NCBI RefSeq assembly: GCF_920984675.1
Contig: NZ_CAKLBV010000009.1
Span: 44,541 to 108,540 of the forward strand
Direction of reading: 5' to 3'
DNA from: Methylobacterium sp. Leaf118
Lineage (GTDB): Bacteria > Pseudomonadota > Alphaproteobacteria > Rhizobiales > Beijerinckiaceae
Length of the DNA: 64,000 nt
Made by a program: the position numbers and the translations under genes. The notes below the pieces were generated by a model, which was given only the letters and a program-made list of their open reading frames with translations, made no database searches and was not told the origin of the DNA. Below, one piece after another: positions 8,202-17,703 of this stretch. How positions within the stretch are numbered: the first letter of the stretch is position 1; the number at the start of each line of letters is the position of its first letter.

Positions 8202-9287
8202 GTGGGCACCACCGTTTGGAAGAGGCCGTCCTCCGTGAGGAATGAACGACACCCGCGCCCCGGCTTCAGCCGGCGCCGCTTCGGGGGCCTGCTCGTCGGC
8301 GGCCTCGCGACGGGCGTGGCGACGCGGGCGATCCGTCCGGCCGCGGCGGCGTCCGAGGACGTGCGCATCGCCGATCTGGACTGGGTCGATGCCGGCCGGG
8401 CCCGCCCCGTCCCGGCCCGTCTGTACTGGCCGTCCTCGGAAACACGCGCGGGCGCGGTGCCCCTGATCGTGTTCTCGCACGGCCTCGGCCAGTCGCGGAC
8501 GGGCTACGCCTATCTCGGGCGCCATTGGGCGGCCAACGGCTACGCGAGCCTTCACGTGCAGCATGTCGGGAGCGACGGCAGCGTCTGGGCCGGCAACCCG
8601 TTCGCGATTCTCGACCGCGTGAACGTGGCGGCCGACGAACGCGAGGCCCTCGCCCGCGCCGCCGATGTGAGCTTCGCCCTCGACCGGATTCTCGGCGCCG
8701 ACAGCGCCTTCGCCCCCTTCATCGATCGGACGCGCCTCGTCGCCGCCGGCCATTCCTATGGCGCGAACACGACCCTGATCCTCGGCGGGGCGCGGGTCGT
8801 TCGCGACGGACGGATGCTCGACCGCAGGGACAGGCGCTTCAAGGCCGGCATCGTCATCTCGGCGCCGCCGTTCTACGGCGAGCGGGACCTGCACGCCGTG
8901 CTCGGCGCCGTCACCCTGCCGACCTTCCACGTCACCGCGACCGCGGACGTGATCGCCTTGCCCGGCCGGCGCTCCGCCGTGCAGGACCGTCTCGACGTCT
9001 ACGCGGCGGTGGGAACCACCCGGAAGGCCTTGGCGGTCTTCGAGGGCGGGTCGCACAGCATCTTCACCGACCGGGCCCTGACGGGCGGCGCGCGGCTCAA
9101 CCCCCAGGTGAAGCAGGCGACCGCGGAAGGCGCCCTCGCCTTCCTCGACCTGACGTTCCGGGACGATTCCTCGCCCCTGGCGGCCTGGAGCGAGACCTGG
9201 CGGCCGATCCTCGCGGTGGCCCCCATGGCGGGCCCCCTCGCCGATCCCTCGCGGCCCGCCTTCCGCCGGTCCCGGTCCCGCGTCTAG
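8202..9287 (+). CDS. Tat-exported alpha/beta hydrolase (PAF-acetylhydrolase/dienelactone-hydrolase-like)
   Basis: The predicted protein has 361 aa from GTG 8202; GTG 8235 is an alternative that also leaves the signal intact. A twin-arginine signal ([13 protein letters not shown], then alanine-rich up to about residue 50) predicts export in folded form. The hydrolase fold shows the oxyanion segment [13 protein letters not shown], the nucleophile elbow [10 protein letters not shown], and late acid/histidine candidates in [10 protein letters not shown] and EGGSHSIF. Such enzymes cleave lipids or esters; the substrate here is unknown. There is no clear operon partner. Confidence 0.8.
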   Translation: MGTTVWKRPSSVRNERHPRPGFSRRRFGGLLVGGLATGVATRAIRPAAAASEDVRIADLDWVDAGRARPVPARLYWPSSETRAGAVPLIVFSHGLGQSRTGYAYLGRHWAANGYASLHVQHVGSDGSVWAGNPFAILDRVNVAADEREALARAADVSFALDRILGADSAFAPFIDRTRLVAAGHSYGANTTLILGGARVVRDGRMLDRRDRRFKAGIVISAPPFYGERDLHAVLGAVTLPTFHVTATADVIALPGRRSAVQDRLDVYAAVGTTRKALAVFEGGSHSIFTDRALTGGARLNPQVKQATAEGALAFLDLTFRDDSSPLAAWSETWRPILAVAPMAGPLADPSRPAFRRSRSRV

Positions 9288-9423
9288 CGCCGCATCCTGG
9301 ACATTGGGGTCGGACGGTTCTCCAAGCCGTCGGGCCGCATCGGATTCTCGAGGGCCCTGCCTTCCGCCTCCCGGGCCGATGCGACCGCGGTTGTGCCCTC
9401 CCCTCGCCCCGCTCGGACGGTTC

Positions 9424-10557
9424 ATGTTCCACCTGATCTTCGGCCTGCCCAGCCTCTACGTCATCGCCCGGGTGGTGTGGCCCCTGCCCTGGCCGTTCGC
9501 GCTGAAGGCCTGCGTCGCGGTCCTCCTGCTCGTCGCCTCCCAGTACCACCTGTGGAGCCGCCTCTCCTCGGGCTCGGTGTTCTCCCCCGAGTTTCCGCGC
9601 GCGCTGGTGATCCTGTTCAACTGGGCCTTCGGCGCCATCGTCCTGCTCGCGGCGATGCAGGTGGTGCTCGATCTCGTGATGGGGGTCGGCACGCTCGTGC
9701 TCGGAGGCGGCCGGGCGATCCCCGTGGGGTGGCGCTACGCCGAGGCGATCCTGGCCCTGCTCCTGTCGGCCTTCGCGGTGCAGCAGGCCATCCGGGTGCC
9801 GCCGATCCGGGATGTCACCGTCGCGATCGCAAACCTCCCGGCCGGCTTCGAGGGCTATACCCTCCTCCAACTCACCGACCTGCATCTCAGCCGCCTGTTC
9901 CCGGCGGATTGGGCGCGCGAGGTCGTGGCGCGCTCCAACGCCCTCGGGGTCGATCTCATCGTCGTCACCGGCGACCTGATCGACGGCTCCCTCGCCGCCC
10001 GCCGCGCCGATGTCGCGCCGCTGCGGGATCTCCGGGCGCCCGATGGGGTCTGGCTGATCCCCGGCAACCACGAATACTTCTTCGAATACGCGGCCTGGAT
10101 GCGCCATTATGCCGGTCTGGGCATGGCCGTGCTGCCGAACCGCCACACGGTCCTGAGGCGCGGGGACGCGGCCCTGGTCCTGGCTGGCGTCACCGACCTT
10201 TCGGCCTCGCATGCGGGCCAACCGCCCCACGACCTCGATGCGGCGCTGGCCGGCGCCCCGGCGGGGGCCCCCGTCATCCTTCTCGACCACCAGCCGCGGG
10301 GGGCGGCGACGGCCGCCGCGAAGGGCGTGGCGCTGCAGCTGTCCGGCCACACGCATGGCGGGATGATCGTGGGGCTCGACCGGCTGGTCGCTCGGGCGAA
10401 TGGCGGCTTCGTCTCGGGCGCCTACGCCGTCGGGGGCATGACGCTCTACGTCAACAACGGCACGGGGCTGTGGCCGGGCTTCGCCCTGAGGTTGGGCCCG
10501 ACCTCCGAGCTGACGCGCATCACGCTCCGGGCCGGAACGCGGCCGCCCGCCGGCTGA
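9424..10557 (+). CDS. Membrane-anchored calcineurin-like metallophosphoesterase (YkuE/YaeI type)
   Basis: From ATG 9424 the protein has 377 aa; in-frame ATG 9379 is an alternative. The N-terminal about 125 residues hold four hydrophobic helices. The C-terminal half carries the two-metal phosphoesterase motifs in order: TDLHLSR, VTGDLID, PGNHEYF, ILLDHQP and SGHTHGG, all with their metal-binding residues. The terminal [12 protein letters not shown] segment is typical of the YkuE/YaeI group, some of which act on lipid-linked phosphates. The specific substrate is not known. Confidence 0.88.
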   Translation: MFHLIFGLPSLYVIARVVWPLPWPFALKACVAVLLLVASQYHLWSRLSSGSVFSPEFPRALVILFNWAFGAIVLLAAMQVVLDLVMGVGTLVLGGGRAIPVGWRYAEAILALLLSAFAVQQAIRVPPIRDVTVAIANLPAGFEGYTLLQLTDLHLSRLFPADWAREVVARSNALGVDLIVVTGDLIDGSLAARRADVAPLRDLRAPDGVWLIPGNHEYFFEYAAWMRHYAGLGMAVLPNRHTVLRRGDAALVLAGVTDLSASHAGQPPHDLDAALAGAPAGAPVILLDHQPRGAATAAAKGVALQLSGHTHGGMIVGLDRLVARANGGFVSGAYAVGGMTLYVNNGTGLWPGFALRLGPTSELTRITLRAGTRPPAG

Positions 10558-10612
10558 CGCGGACCCCCGGCGCATCCCGTCTCGCGCCGCCTCGACACCC
10601 CTCGACGCGCGA

Positions 10613-11515
10613 TCACGCCTGGGCCGCCTGACGGTTCAGACGCGCGGCGAGCTGATCGGCGAACTTGGTGGCCGCGACCGGGAGCAGGCGCCCGCGCAGC
10701 TGCGCCAGCACGACGCACATCGGGTCGAGGTCGCGGGTGTCGATCGGGCGGCTGTGCAGGCGCGGGTCCTCGGGGATTCCGCTCGGCACCTGGAAGCTGA
10801 CGACATCCTCCCGCAGGACGACGTTGCGCAGGAATTCCAGCGATCCGGATTCCACGGTCGCCCGCATCTCGACGCCGCGCCGGGCCAAGGCGTGCTCGAT
10901 GTGGTGGCGGATGGCCAGCGAGCGGTCGGGCAGGGCCAGCGCGTGGGCGAGGCAGTCGCGCAGCCGGATCGGCCCCTCCTGCGCCGCCAGGGGATGGCGG
11001 GCGCGCATCAGCACGCAGAGCGATTGGCGGCCCGCATAGAGCGCCTGCAGCTCCGCCGAGGGCGGCGGCTGGAGGATGAGCGCGAGGTCGGCCTCGAAGG
11101 AGACCAGGGCGGCCACCGCCTGGGTATGGTCGCGCACCTGCACGGTGAAGGCGACCTGCGGGAATTGCGCCCGGTAGGTCTCGACCTCCTCCGGGATCAT
11201 CCGGGTGACGAAGGCTTGGCTGCAGGCCAGCGCCACATGGCCCCGGCGCACGCCGGAGAGGTCGGCGATCTGGGAGCGGACCCGGTCGAGATCCGCCGCC
11301 TGGTCACGGATGTGCCGCGCCAGCAATTCCCCCGCCGCGTTGAGGCGCATCCCCTGGGCGAGGCGCTCGAAGATCGGCGTTCCGAGCTCGTACTCGATGT
11401 CCTGGATCTGCCGGGTGAGGGCCGAGGGCGTGAGGTTGAGCCGCTCGGCCGCCCGCCGGATCGAGCCGCAGCGGGCGACCTCGGCCACCGCGGTGAGGCT
11501 GCGCAGATGCTTCAT
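10613..11515 (-). CDS. LysR-family regulator, divergent from ABC/allophanate hydrolase operon
   Basis: The protein has 300 aa. The N-terminus (LRSLTAVAEVARCGSIRRAA, then LNLTPSALTRQIQDIEYELG) is the winged helix-turn-helix, followed by a periplasmic-binding-like sensor domain. It is transcribed away from an ABC transporter-hydrolase operon, and the 118-bp gap contains a TTGC-N7-GCAA dyad of the LysR-box type. It is the likely regulator of that operon in response to its substrate or a degradation product. Confidence 0.92.
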   Translation of the reverse strand: MKHLRSLTAVAEVARCGSIRRAAERLNLTPSALTRQIQDIEYELGTPIFERLAQGMRLNAAGELLARHIRDQAADLDRVRSQIADLSGVRRGHVALACSQAFVTRMIPEEVETYRAQFPQVAFTVQVRDHTQAVAALVSFEADLALILQPPPSAELQALYAGRQSLCVLMRARHPLAAQEGPIRLRDCLAHALALPDRSLAIRHHIEHALARRGVEMRATVESGSLEFLRNVVLREDVVSFQVPSGIPEDPRLHSRPIDTRDLDPMCVVLAQLRGRLLPVAATKFADQLAARLNRQAAQA

Positions 11516-11534
11516 CCCGATGCTCCCGCGGAAG

Positions 11535-11587
11535 GTGTTGCCTAATTCGCAACAGATCCTTCAAGAAATAGCACTTCCCGGCAACAC
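11535..11587. promoter_or_regulatory. LysR-type operator region
   Basis: TTGCCTAATTCGCAA (11538-11552) is a T-N11-A dyad, the LysR-type recognition form. It sits within a larger pair of inverted GTGTTGCC (11535-11542) and GGCAACAC (11580-11587) arms, so GTTGC/GCAAC half-sites occur three times. This fits a recognition site plus an activation site between two divergent genes. Confidence 0.6.
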
Positions 11588-11633
11588 CCCCGCTTCCTAG
11601 GGTCGGGTCATCGGAACATGCAGGAGCCGCCCG

Positions 11634-12590
11634 ATGATCGACCGCCGCAGCCTACTCGCCGGTCTCGGGACCGGCCTCGTCGCGAGTTCGTGGCCCGTCC
11701 GCCCCGCCTGGGCGCAGGCCGCCCCCACCGTCATCCGGATGGGCTCGCTCAAGCTCATCCACTCGATCGCACCCCATTTCTACGAGCGCTTCACCCCCGA
11801 GGGCGTGCGGGTCGAGGTCATCCCGTTCGAGAGCCCGACCGAGGGTAAGAACGCCGTCGTCACCAAATCGGTGGATTTCGGCACCTTCGGCCTCGCGGCG
11901 GCGACCCTCGGGGCGGCGGCGGGCGAGCCGATCGTCGTGATCGCCTCGACCTGCAACCGCGGCATGGGGGTGATCGCCCGCAAGGATTCCGACATCCGGT
12001 CGATCAAGGACCTGCGCGGCAAGCGAGTGGCGATCTGGCCCGGCAGCACGCAGGAGGTGTTCGCCCTGGAGCGGATGCGTATGGAGGGGCTGTCCGTGAA
12101 GGACATCACGCCGGTGCGCGTCTCCTTCTCGGAGATGCATCTCGCCCTCGCCCGCGGCGATGTCGACGCCTATGTCGGCGCCGAGCCCGCCCCCGGCGTC
12201 AGCCTCGCCTCGGGCATCGGCCAACTCGTCGAGTATCCCTACGGCACCGAGATGGGCTCGCTGAACATGGTGTTCGGCGCCCACCGGGACACGCTGGCCG
12301 AGCGGCCCGACCTCGTGCGCACCATGCTGCAGATCCACCGCAAGGCCACCGAGTTCGCCGCCAAGGACCGGGAGGCGATGATCGCCATGGCGGTGGCCAA
12401 GCTCGGCCAGAAGCGCGACGCGCTGGTGCTCTCGGCCCCGAACGTCGAACTCACCTGGAAGCTCGGGCCGGACGAGGTGCGTCAGGCCAAGATCTATGCC
12501 GAGCGCATGCTGGCCATGAAGCAGATCAAGCGGCTGCCTGAGGACGGCTTCATCGACACCCGCTTCGTCGACGCCATGAGGGACGCATGA
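11634..12590 (+). CDS. ABC transporter substrate-binding protein (SsuA/TauA/NitT type)
   Basis: The protein has 318 aa from ATG, with AGGAGC upstream. An N-terminal signal (MIDRRSLLAGLGTGLVASSWPVRPAWAQA) is present; the Arg pair followed by a hydrophobic stretch could use Sec or Tat. The mature part has the layout of nitrate/sulfonate/taurine-type binding proteins (GTFGLAAATLGAAAGEPIVVIAS, DLRGKRVAIWPGSTQE). It belongs to an operon with permease, ATPase, an arylformamidase-like hydrolase and allophanate hydrolase, pointing to a nitrogen-rich organic ligand. The ligand cannot be named. Confidence 0.88.
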   Translation: MIDRRSLLAGLGTGLVASSWPVRPAWAQAAPTVIRMGSLKLIHSIAPHFYERFTPEGVRVEVIPFESPTEGKNAVVTKSVDFGTFGLAAATLGAAAGEPIVVIASTCNRGMGVIARKDSDIRSIKDLRGKRVAIWPGSTQEVFALERMRMEGLSVKDITPVRVSFSEMHLALARGDVDAYVGAEPAPGVSLASGIGQLVEYPYGTEMGSLNMVFGAHRDTLAERPDLVRTMLQIHRKATEFAAKDREAMIAMAVAKLGQKRDALVLSAPNVELTWKLGPDEVRQAKIYAERMLAMKQIKRLPEDGFIDTRFVDAMRDA

Positions 12591-13477
12591 GCGCCGCGAT
12601 CGAGGGCGCCATGCGCCCCGCCGACATATCGGCCCCCTCGCCGGATTCCTTGCCGGCTCAGACGAAGGCGGCGTGGCCGGCCGCCCCGTTCCGCGTCCTC
12701 GACCGCCTGCGCGGGCCGGCCCTCGCCCTGGTGGTGCCGCTGGCGATCCTCGCGTTCTGGCACTTCGCCACCGCGGGCCGGCCCTACAGCTTGGTCCCGC
12801 CCCCCGCCGAAGTCTGGCTGGCGTTGCGCGACATGGCCTTCGGCGGCATCAACGACGACGCCTTCAGCGCCACCCTGTGGACCCATCTCTGGGCCTCGTT
12901 GTCCCGGGTCTATGGCGGCTTCGCCCTGGCCGCCGCGGCGGCCCTGCCGCTCGGCCTGATGATCGGGCGCGTGCCCGTGGTCCGGGCGCTGCTCGATCCC
13001 GTGTTGCAGATCCTGCGGCCGATTCCCGTCACCGCGTGGCTGCCGCTCGCCATGATCCTGTTCGGGCTCGGGGCCGGCTCGGCGTTCTTCCTCGTGTTCC
13101 TGGGGGCCTTCTACCCGATCCTCATCAACACCGTGTTCGGGGTGCGCTCGGTGGAGCCGCGCCTGTTCGAGGCGGCCGCGATGCTGGGCTGCACCGGCCC
13201 GGCCCAGTTCGTCCGGGTCGTGCTGCCCGCCGCCCTCCCCTCGATCTTCACCGGCCTGCGGCTCGGCCTCGGCTTCGCCTGGGTGGTGATCGTGGTCGGC
13301 GAGATGACCGGCGTCCAGACGGGCCTGGGCGCCGTCATCATGGAGGCGCGCCAGCTCTCCCGCACCGAGATCGTGATCTGCGGCATGGGCGTGATCGGCG
13401 TCGCCGGCTTCGTCTCGGACTGGGTCGTCATGCGCATCGGCCGCCGCCTCCTCTCCTGGAGCCCCTCCCATGGCTGA
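12587..13477 (+). CDS. ABC transporter permease (SsuC/TauC type)
   Basis: The protein has 296 aa; its start overlaps the upstream stop by four bases (ATGA). Several hydrophobic helices and the cytoplasmic-loop motif EAAAMLGCTGPAQFVRVVLP, which contacts the ATPase, mark it as a binding-protein-dependent permease of the sulfonate/nitrate/taurine group. It forms the membrane channel for the importer encoded by its neighbours. Confidence 0.9.
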   Translation: MSAAIEGAMRPADISAPSPDSLPAQTKAAWPAAPFRVLDRLRGPALALVVPLAILAFWHFATAGRPYSLVPPPAEVWLALRDMAFGGINDDAFSATLWTHLWASLSRVYGGFALAAAAALPLGLMIGRVPVVRALLDPVLQILRPIPVTAWLPLAMILFGLGAGSAFFLVFLGAFYPILINTVFGVRSVEPRLFEAAAMLGCTGPAQFVRVVLPAALPSIFTGLRLGLGFAWVVIVVGEMTGVQTGLGAVIMEARQLSRTEIVICGMGVIGVAGFVSDWVVMRIGRRLLSWSPSHG

Positions 13478-14249
13478 GCCCACCATTCCGATCCTGACGA
13501 TCCGGGACGTTTCGAAGATCTACACGGCGCAGGGCCGCCGGACCGAGGCCCTGCGCGGGGCCGGCCTCACCGTCCAGCGAGGGGAATTCGTCTGCCTGCT
13601 GGGCGCCTCGGGCTGCGGGAAATCCACCCTCCTGCGCATCGCCGCCGGCTTCGAGGCGCCGAGCTCCGGCGAGGCCCTGATGTGGGGCAAGCCGATCGCC
13701 GGCCCCGCGCCGAGCCGCGGCATGGTCTTCCAGGATTACGGCCTGTTCCCCTGGCTCTCGGTGCATGACAACATCGGCTTCGGCCCGAAATCCCGGGGCC
13801 GCCCCGCGGCGGAGGTCCGCGACACCGCGCGCCGCTACATCGATCTGGTCGGGCTCGGGCGCTTCGCCGAGGCCTATCCGCACCAGCTCTCGGGCGGCAT
13901 GAAGCAGCGCGTGGCCATCGCCCGCGTGCTCGCCAACGAGGCCGAGATGGTGCTGATGGACGAGCCGTTCGGGGCGCTCGACGCCATGACCCGCGAGCGG
14001 CTCCAGGACGAACTCCTCGACCTGTGGGCGCGGACCGGCCTCACCGTGCTGTTCGTCACCCACGCCATCGAGGAGGCGATCTTTCTCGCCGACCGGATCG
14101 TGATGATGTCGCCGGGACCGGGCCGGATCGAGACCGTCCACACCGTCGATCTGCCGCGGCGCCGGGACGTGTCGAGCCCCGCCTTCAACGATCTGCGCCG
14201 GATGCTGTCGGCCCAGCTCCACAGCCACCACGCGCCGAAGGCCGCCTGA
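13470..14249 (+). CDS. ABC transporter ATP-binding protein (SsuB/TauB type)
   Basis: The protein has 259 aa. The Walker A motif GASGCGKST, Q-loop region GMVFQDYGLFPWLS, signature LSGGMKQR and Walker B VLMDEPFGALD are intact, followed by the H-loop FVTHAIEEA. It overlaps the permease gene by eight bases and its TGA overlaps the next ATG, so the genes are translationally coupled. It powers uptake by the importer. Confidence 0.92.
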   Translation: MAEPTIPILTIRDVSKIYTAQGRRTEALRGAGLTVQRGEFVCLLGASGCGKSTLLRIAAGFEAPSSGEALMWGKPIAGPAPSRGMVFQDYGLFPWLSVHDNIGFGPKSRGRPAAEVRDTARRYIDLVGLGRFAEAYPHQLSGGMKQRVAIARVLANEAEMVLMDEPFGALDAMTRERLQDELLDLWARTGLTVLFVTHAIEEAIFLADRIVMMSPGPGRIETVHTVDLPRRRDVSSPAFNDLRRMLSAQLHSHHAPKAA

Positions 14250-15079
14250 TGGTCGTCCTCGACGCCCCCGGCTGGCGCGACCTCGACCGCGCCGCCCTGA
14301 CCCGGGCCTACGACAATACGGGGGCGGTCCGGGACAGCGCCGCCCTCGTGGCGGGCTGGCGCGCCCGCAGCGCCGCGTTCCGCGAGGGCACGGCGGGGCG
14401 CAGCCTCGCCTACGGGCCCGCCCAACGGCAGGCGCTCGATCTCTATCGCTGCGGCGCGCCGCAGGCACCCTGCCTCGCCTTCGTCCATGGCGGCTACTGG
14501 CAGCGCAACGCCCGCGAGGATTTCACCTGCATGGCCGAGGGGCCGCTCGCCCTCGGCCTCGACGTGGCGCTCGTCGGCTACACCCTGGCGCCGGAGGCGA
14601 GCCTCACCCGGATCGCCGAGGAGATCGGGGCCGCGCTTCGCCTCCTGCGCCGGGAGACCGGCGCGGGGCGCCTCGTCGTCGCGGGCTGGTCGGCCGGCGG
14701 CCATCTCGCGGCCCTGATGACCGCCCTGGCGGCGGAGACGGTCGATGCCGCCCTGGCGGTGAGCGGGATCTTCGATCTCGAACCGATCGCCGCCACCGCC
14801 CTCGACGACGCGCTCGATCTCACCGAGGCGGAGGTGGCCGAGCTCTCGCCGATCCGCCGCCTTGCCCCAAGCGGGCCTCCGGTCTCGGTGATCTATGGCG
14901 GGGCCGAACTGCCCGCGCTGTGCCGCCAATCCGAGGCTTATCACGCCGCCCGCCGGGCGCTGGGCCTCGCGGGCGAGCGCCATGTGGTGCCGGGGGCCGA
15001 CCACTTCCGGGTGCTCGACGCCCTGATCGCGCCCGACGGGCGCATCGCCCGAGAAGCCGCCCGCCTCGCGGGCCTGTGA
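14249..15079 (+). CDS. Alpha/beta hydrolase, arylformamidase (KynB)-like
   Basis: The protein has 276 aa and starts within the preceding stop (TGATG). HGGYWQ is the oxyanion motif of the hormone-sensitive-lipase/arylformamidase group and GWSAGGH the nucleophile elbow; a histidine near the end (GADHF) completes the triad. Related enzymes hydrolyse N-formyl or other amide/ester bonds. Lying between an importer and allophanate hydrolase, it may open a ureido or carbamoyl compound to release allophanate or a related product, but this is an inference. Confidence 0.75.
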   Translation: MVVLDAPGWRDLDRAALTRAYDNTGAVRDSAALVAGWRARSAAFREGTAGRSLAYGPAQRQALDLYRCGAPQAPCLAFVHGGYWQRNAREDFTCMAEGPLALGLDVALVGYTLAPEASLTRIAEEIGAALRLLRRETGAGRLVVAGWSAGGHLAALMTALAAETVDAALAVSGIFDLEPIAATALDDALDLTEAEVAELSPIRRLAPSGPPVSVIYGGAELPALCRQSEAYHAARRALGLAGERHVVPGADHFRVLDALIAPDGRIAREAARLAGL

Positions 15080-15101
15080 CACGCGAAAACGAGGACGGAC
15101 C

Positions 15102-16952
15102 GTGCCTCCCTTCCCGACCATCTCCGCCCTGCATGCGGCCTACGCGGCCGGCCTCCACCCGAGAGCGGTTCTGGCCGAGACCTACCGTCGCCTCGCGGAG
15201 ATCGACGATCCGGGCATCTTCCTGACCCTGCTGCCCGAGGCCGACGCCGTGGCCGCCGCCGAGGCGCTCGGGGCGTTCGATCCCGAAGCCCAGCCGCTCT
15301 GGGGCGTGCCCTTCGCGGTCAAGGACAATCTCGACGTCGCCGGCCTGGCCACCACCGCGGCCTGCCCGGATTTCGCCCACACGGCGGCCGAGACCGCGCC
15401 GGCGATCGTGCGCCTGCTCGCCGCGGGCGCGATCCTGATCGGCAAGACCAATCTCGACCAGTTCGCCACCGGCCTCGTCGGCCTGCGCACGCCCCATCCG
15501 GCCCCGCGCAACGCCCTGAACCCGGGCCTCGTGCCCGGCGGCTCGAGCAGCGGCTCGGCGGTCGCGGTCGCGCACGGGCTCGTCGCCTTCGCCCTCGGCA
15601 CCGACACGGCGGGGTCCGGGCGGGTGCCGGCGGGCCTCAACAACGTGGTCGGGCTCAAGCCCTCCCTCGGCTCCGTGTCGAGCCGGGGCCTGCTGCCGGC
15701 CTGCCGGACCCTCGACACCATCTCGGTCTTCGCCGGCACGGTGGCGGATGCCGACCGGGTCTTCCGGGTCATGGCGGGCTTCGACGCCGCCGACCCCTAT
15801 TCCCGCGACCTGCCGGTTCCGCCCCCGCCGCCCGGCCTTCCCCCCGGCCTGCGGGTCGGCGTGCCGGATGACGCGAGCCTGCGCTTCGGCGGCGATCCCC
15901 TGTCGGCGGCGGCCTTCGCGGCGGGGATGGACGACCTCGCCTCCCTCGCCGGCCCCGCGGAAGCGGTCGATCTCGCGCCGATGTTCGCCACCGCCGCCCT
16001 CCTCTACGACGGCCCCTGGGTCGCCGAGCGGTATCAGGCGATCCGCGCGCTCATCGAGACGCGGCCCGAGGCCCTGCACCCGACCACCCGCGCGGTGATC
16101 GGCCGGGCCACGGGCTTCAGCGCCGCCGACGCCTTCGCCGGCCTCTACCGGCTGGCGGAGCTGCGCCGGGCCGCGGAAGCCCTGTGGGCGCAGATCGACG
16201 TCTTGATGGTGCCGACCTTTCCGCGGCCAATTACCTGTGCCGCCCTCGAGGCCGACCCGATCGGGCCCAACAGCGAGCTCGGGACCTACACGAACTTCGT
16301 CAACCTGCTCGATCTCTGCGCGCTGGCGGTGCCGGGCCGCTTCCGGACTGACGGCCTTCCGGCGGGCCTCACGCTGATCGCCCCCCGCGGCCGGGACGGG
16401 CTCCTGGCCGCCCTGGGGGCCCGCCTCCACGCGGCGGCCGGAATCCCCCTCGGCGCGAGCGGGGCGTCGGTGCCGGCGCCGCCGGCCGGGCCGGCGAGCG
16501 CGGGACCGGACGAGATCGAGCTCGCGGTGATCGGCGCGCATCTGTCGGGCCTGCCACTCAACCGCGAGCTGACCGGCCTCGGGGCCCGGTTCCTGCGGGC
16601 GGGCGAGACGCGGTCGGACTACCGCCTCTACGCGCTGCCCGGTGGCCCGCCCCGGCGGCCGGGTCTGCTGCGGGTCGCGGCCGGGGCGGGCGCCGCCATC
16701 GCGGCGGAAGTCTGGGCCCTGTCGCCGGCCGCCTTCGGCCGCTTCGTGGCCGCCATCCCGGCCCCCCTCGGCATCGGCACCCTTCACCTCGCCGACGGCA
16801 CCCGCCCGAAGGGATTTCTGGTCGAGTCCGAAGGGATCGGCGCGGGGACGGACATCACCGGCTACGGCGGCTGGCGGCGTTACCTCGCCGCCCAGAGCGA
16901 GGGAGCGCCCCCGCCCGAGGCGGCCGGGCAACGGTCTCGCCACGTCGCGTAG
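15102..16952 (+). CDS. atzF: Allophanate hydrolase
   Basis: The protein has 616 aa from GTG 15102, close to the usual about 600 aa. The amidase-signature triad is Lys74 (FAVKDN), Ser148 (GGSSSGS) and Ser172 (TDTAGSGR); the spacings of 74 and 24 residues equal those I recall for AtzF. The C-terminal domain from about residue 470 matches the allophanate hydrolase C domain, which catalyses the second decarboxylating step. The reaction turns allophanate into ammonia and CO2. No urea carboxylase gene is present, so allophanate must come from another route, perhaps the adjacent hydrolase. Confidence 0.88.
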   Translation: MPPFPTISALHAAYAAGLHPRAVLAETYRRLAEIDDPGIFLTLLPEADAVAAAEALGAFDPEAQPLWGVPFAVKDNLDVAGLATTAACPDFAHTAAETAPAIVRLLAAGAILIGKTNLDQFATGLVGLRTPHPAPRNALNPGLVPGGSSSGSAVAVAHGLVAFALGTDTAGSGRVPAGLNNVVGLKPSLGSVSSRGLLPACRTLDTISVFAGTVADADRVFRVMAGFDAADPYSRDLPVPPPPPGLPPGLRVGVPDDASLRFGGDPLSAAAFAAGMDDLASLAGPAEAVDLAPMFATAALLYDGPWVAERYQAIRALIETRPEALHPTTRAVIGRATGFSAADAFAGLYRLAELRRAAEALWAQIDVLMVPTFPRPITCAALEADPIGPNSELGTYTNFVNLLDLCALAVPGRFRTDGLPAGLTLIAPRGRDGLLAALGARLHAAAGIPLGASGASVPAPPAGPASAGPDEIELAVIGAHLSGLPLNRELTGLGARFLRAGETRSDYRLYALPGGPPRRPGLLRVAAGAGAAIAAEVWALSPAAFGRFVAAIPAPLGIGTLHLADGTRPKGFLVESEGIGAGTDITGYGGWRRYLAAQSEGAPPPEAAGQRSRHVA

Positions 16953-17049
16953 AGACGGGGCTCGGCGATCGGATCGGGGACGGGTCTCTCCGTTCTCGGG
17001 CCGACGCGCTCGGAGCCCTCCGCCCGTCCCAAACCGGCCGAGACCCCGG

Positions 17050-17694
17050 TCAGGCGCCGATCCAGGCCGCGTGAACCGGGCCGTGGGCGGTGTCGGGCTT
17101 GGCGTCGCCGATGAAGACCACGACCGGACCGTGGACGTCGCGCCGGGGGTCGTAGAAGTCGAGCAGGTCCGGCGCGATCTCTTGGAAGAAGCGCGGGCGG
17201 ACGCCGTCCCGGCGCAAGAGGTGGTCGATGACGACCTGATCGCCATGCACCGCGTTGGGCACCGGGCCGCAGCAGCCGGGCGCCATCCAGCGCGCGGGCT
17301 CGGCCGCGAACCGCGCGTAGAGCCCGGCGAGCGCGTCGCCGTCCCAGCGCAGCAGGGCGCTGGAGAGACGCCCCTTGTGGAAGTAATCCTCCATCGCCGC
17401 GAGGCCGGGCGCGGCCAGGGCGTCGGCGGGGCCGGTGAGGACGGTGTCGAGGTCGCACAGGAGCGCCGTGCCCTCGGCGAGACCGGGCCGGAACGCCTCC
17501 ATCTTCGCCCACCAGGCCGGCCAGTCGTGCCGCAGGGGCACGCGCGCGACGCCCTCGACCGCGAGCGGCAGGTCGGTCAGGCAGAGGATGCGCGTGAAGG
17601 CCGGCGCGTGGCGGCGCACGCCGCGGGCCAGCCGCTCGACCCAGGTCGCGTCGTAGCGACCGCCGCCCTTCAGCACCGTGATCAGCGTGGACAT
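17050..17694 (-). CDS. Putative glycosyltransferase-like protein (GT-A type, DxD)
   Basis: The protein has 214 aa. I do not recognise a named family with confidence. It starts STLITVLKGGGRYDATWVER, has the CDLDTVL segment that resembles the DxD metal/nucleotide-sugar site of GT-A enzymes, and continues with a conserved-looking HGDQVVIDHLL segment. Such proteins are often labelled hypothetical or glycosyltransferase-like. It follows a GT29-like gene by 9 bp in the same direction, in a region rich in glycosyltransferases. Confidence 0.6.
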   Translation of the reverse strand: MSTLITVLKGGGRYDATWVERLARGVRRHAPAFTRILCLTDLPLAVEGVARVPLRHDWPAWWAKMEAFRPGLAEGTALLCDLDTVLTGPADALAAPGLAAMEDYFHKGRLSSALLRWDGDALAGLYARFAAEPARWMAPGCCGPVPNAVHGDQVVIDHLLRRDGVRPRFFQEIAPDLLDFYDPRRDVHGPVVVFIGDAKPDTAHGPVHAAWIGA

Positions 17695-17703
17695 GAATCC
17701 CCA

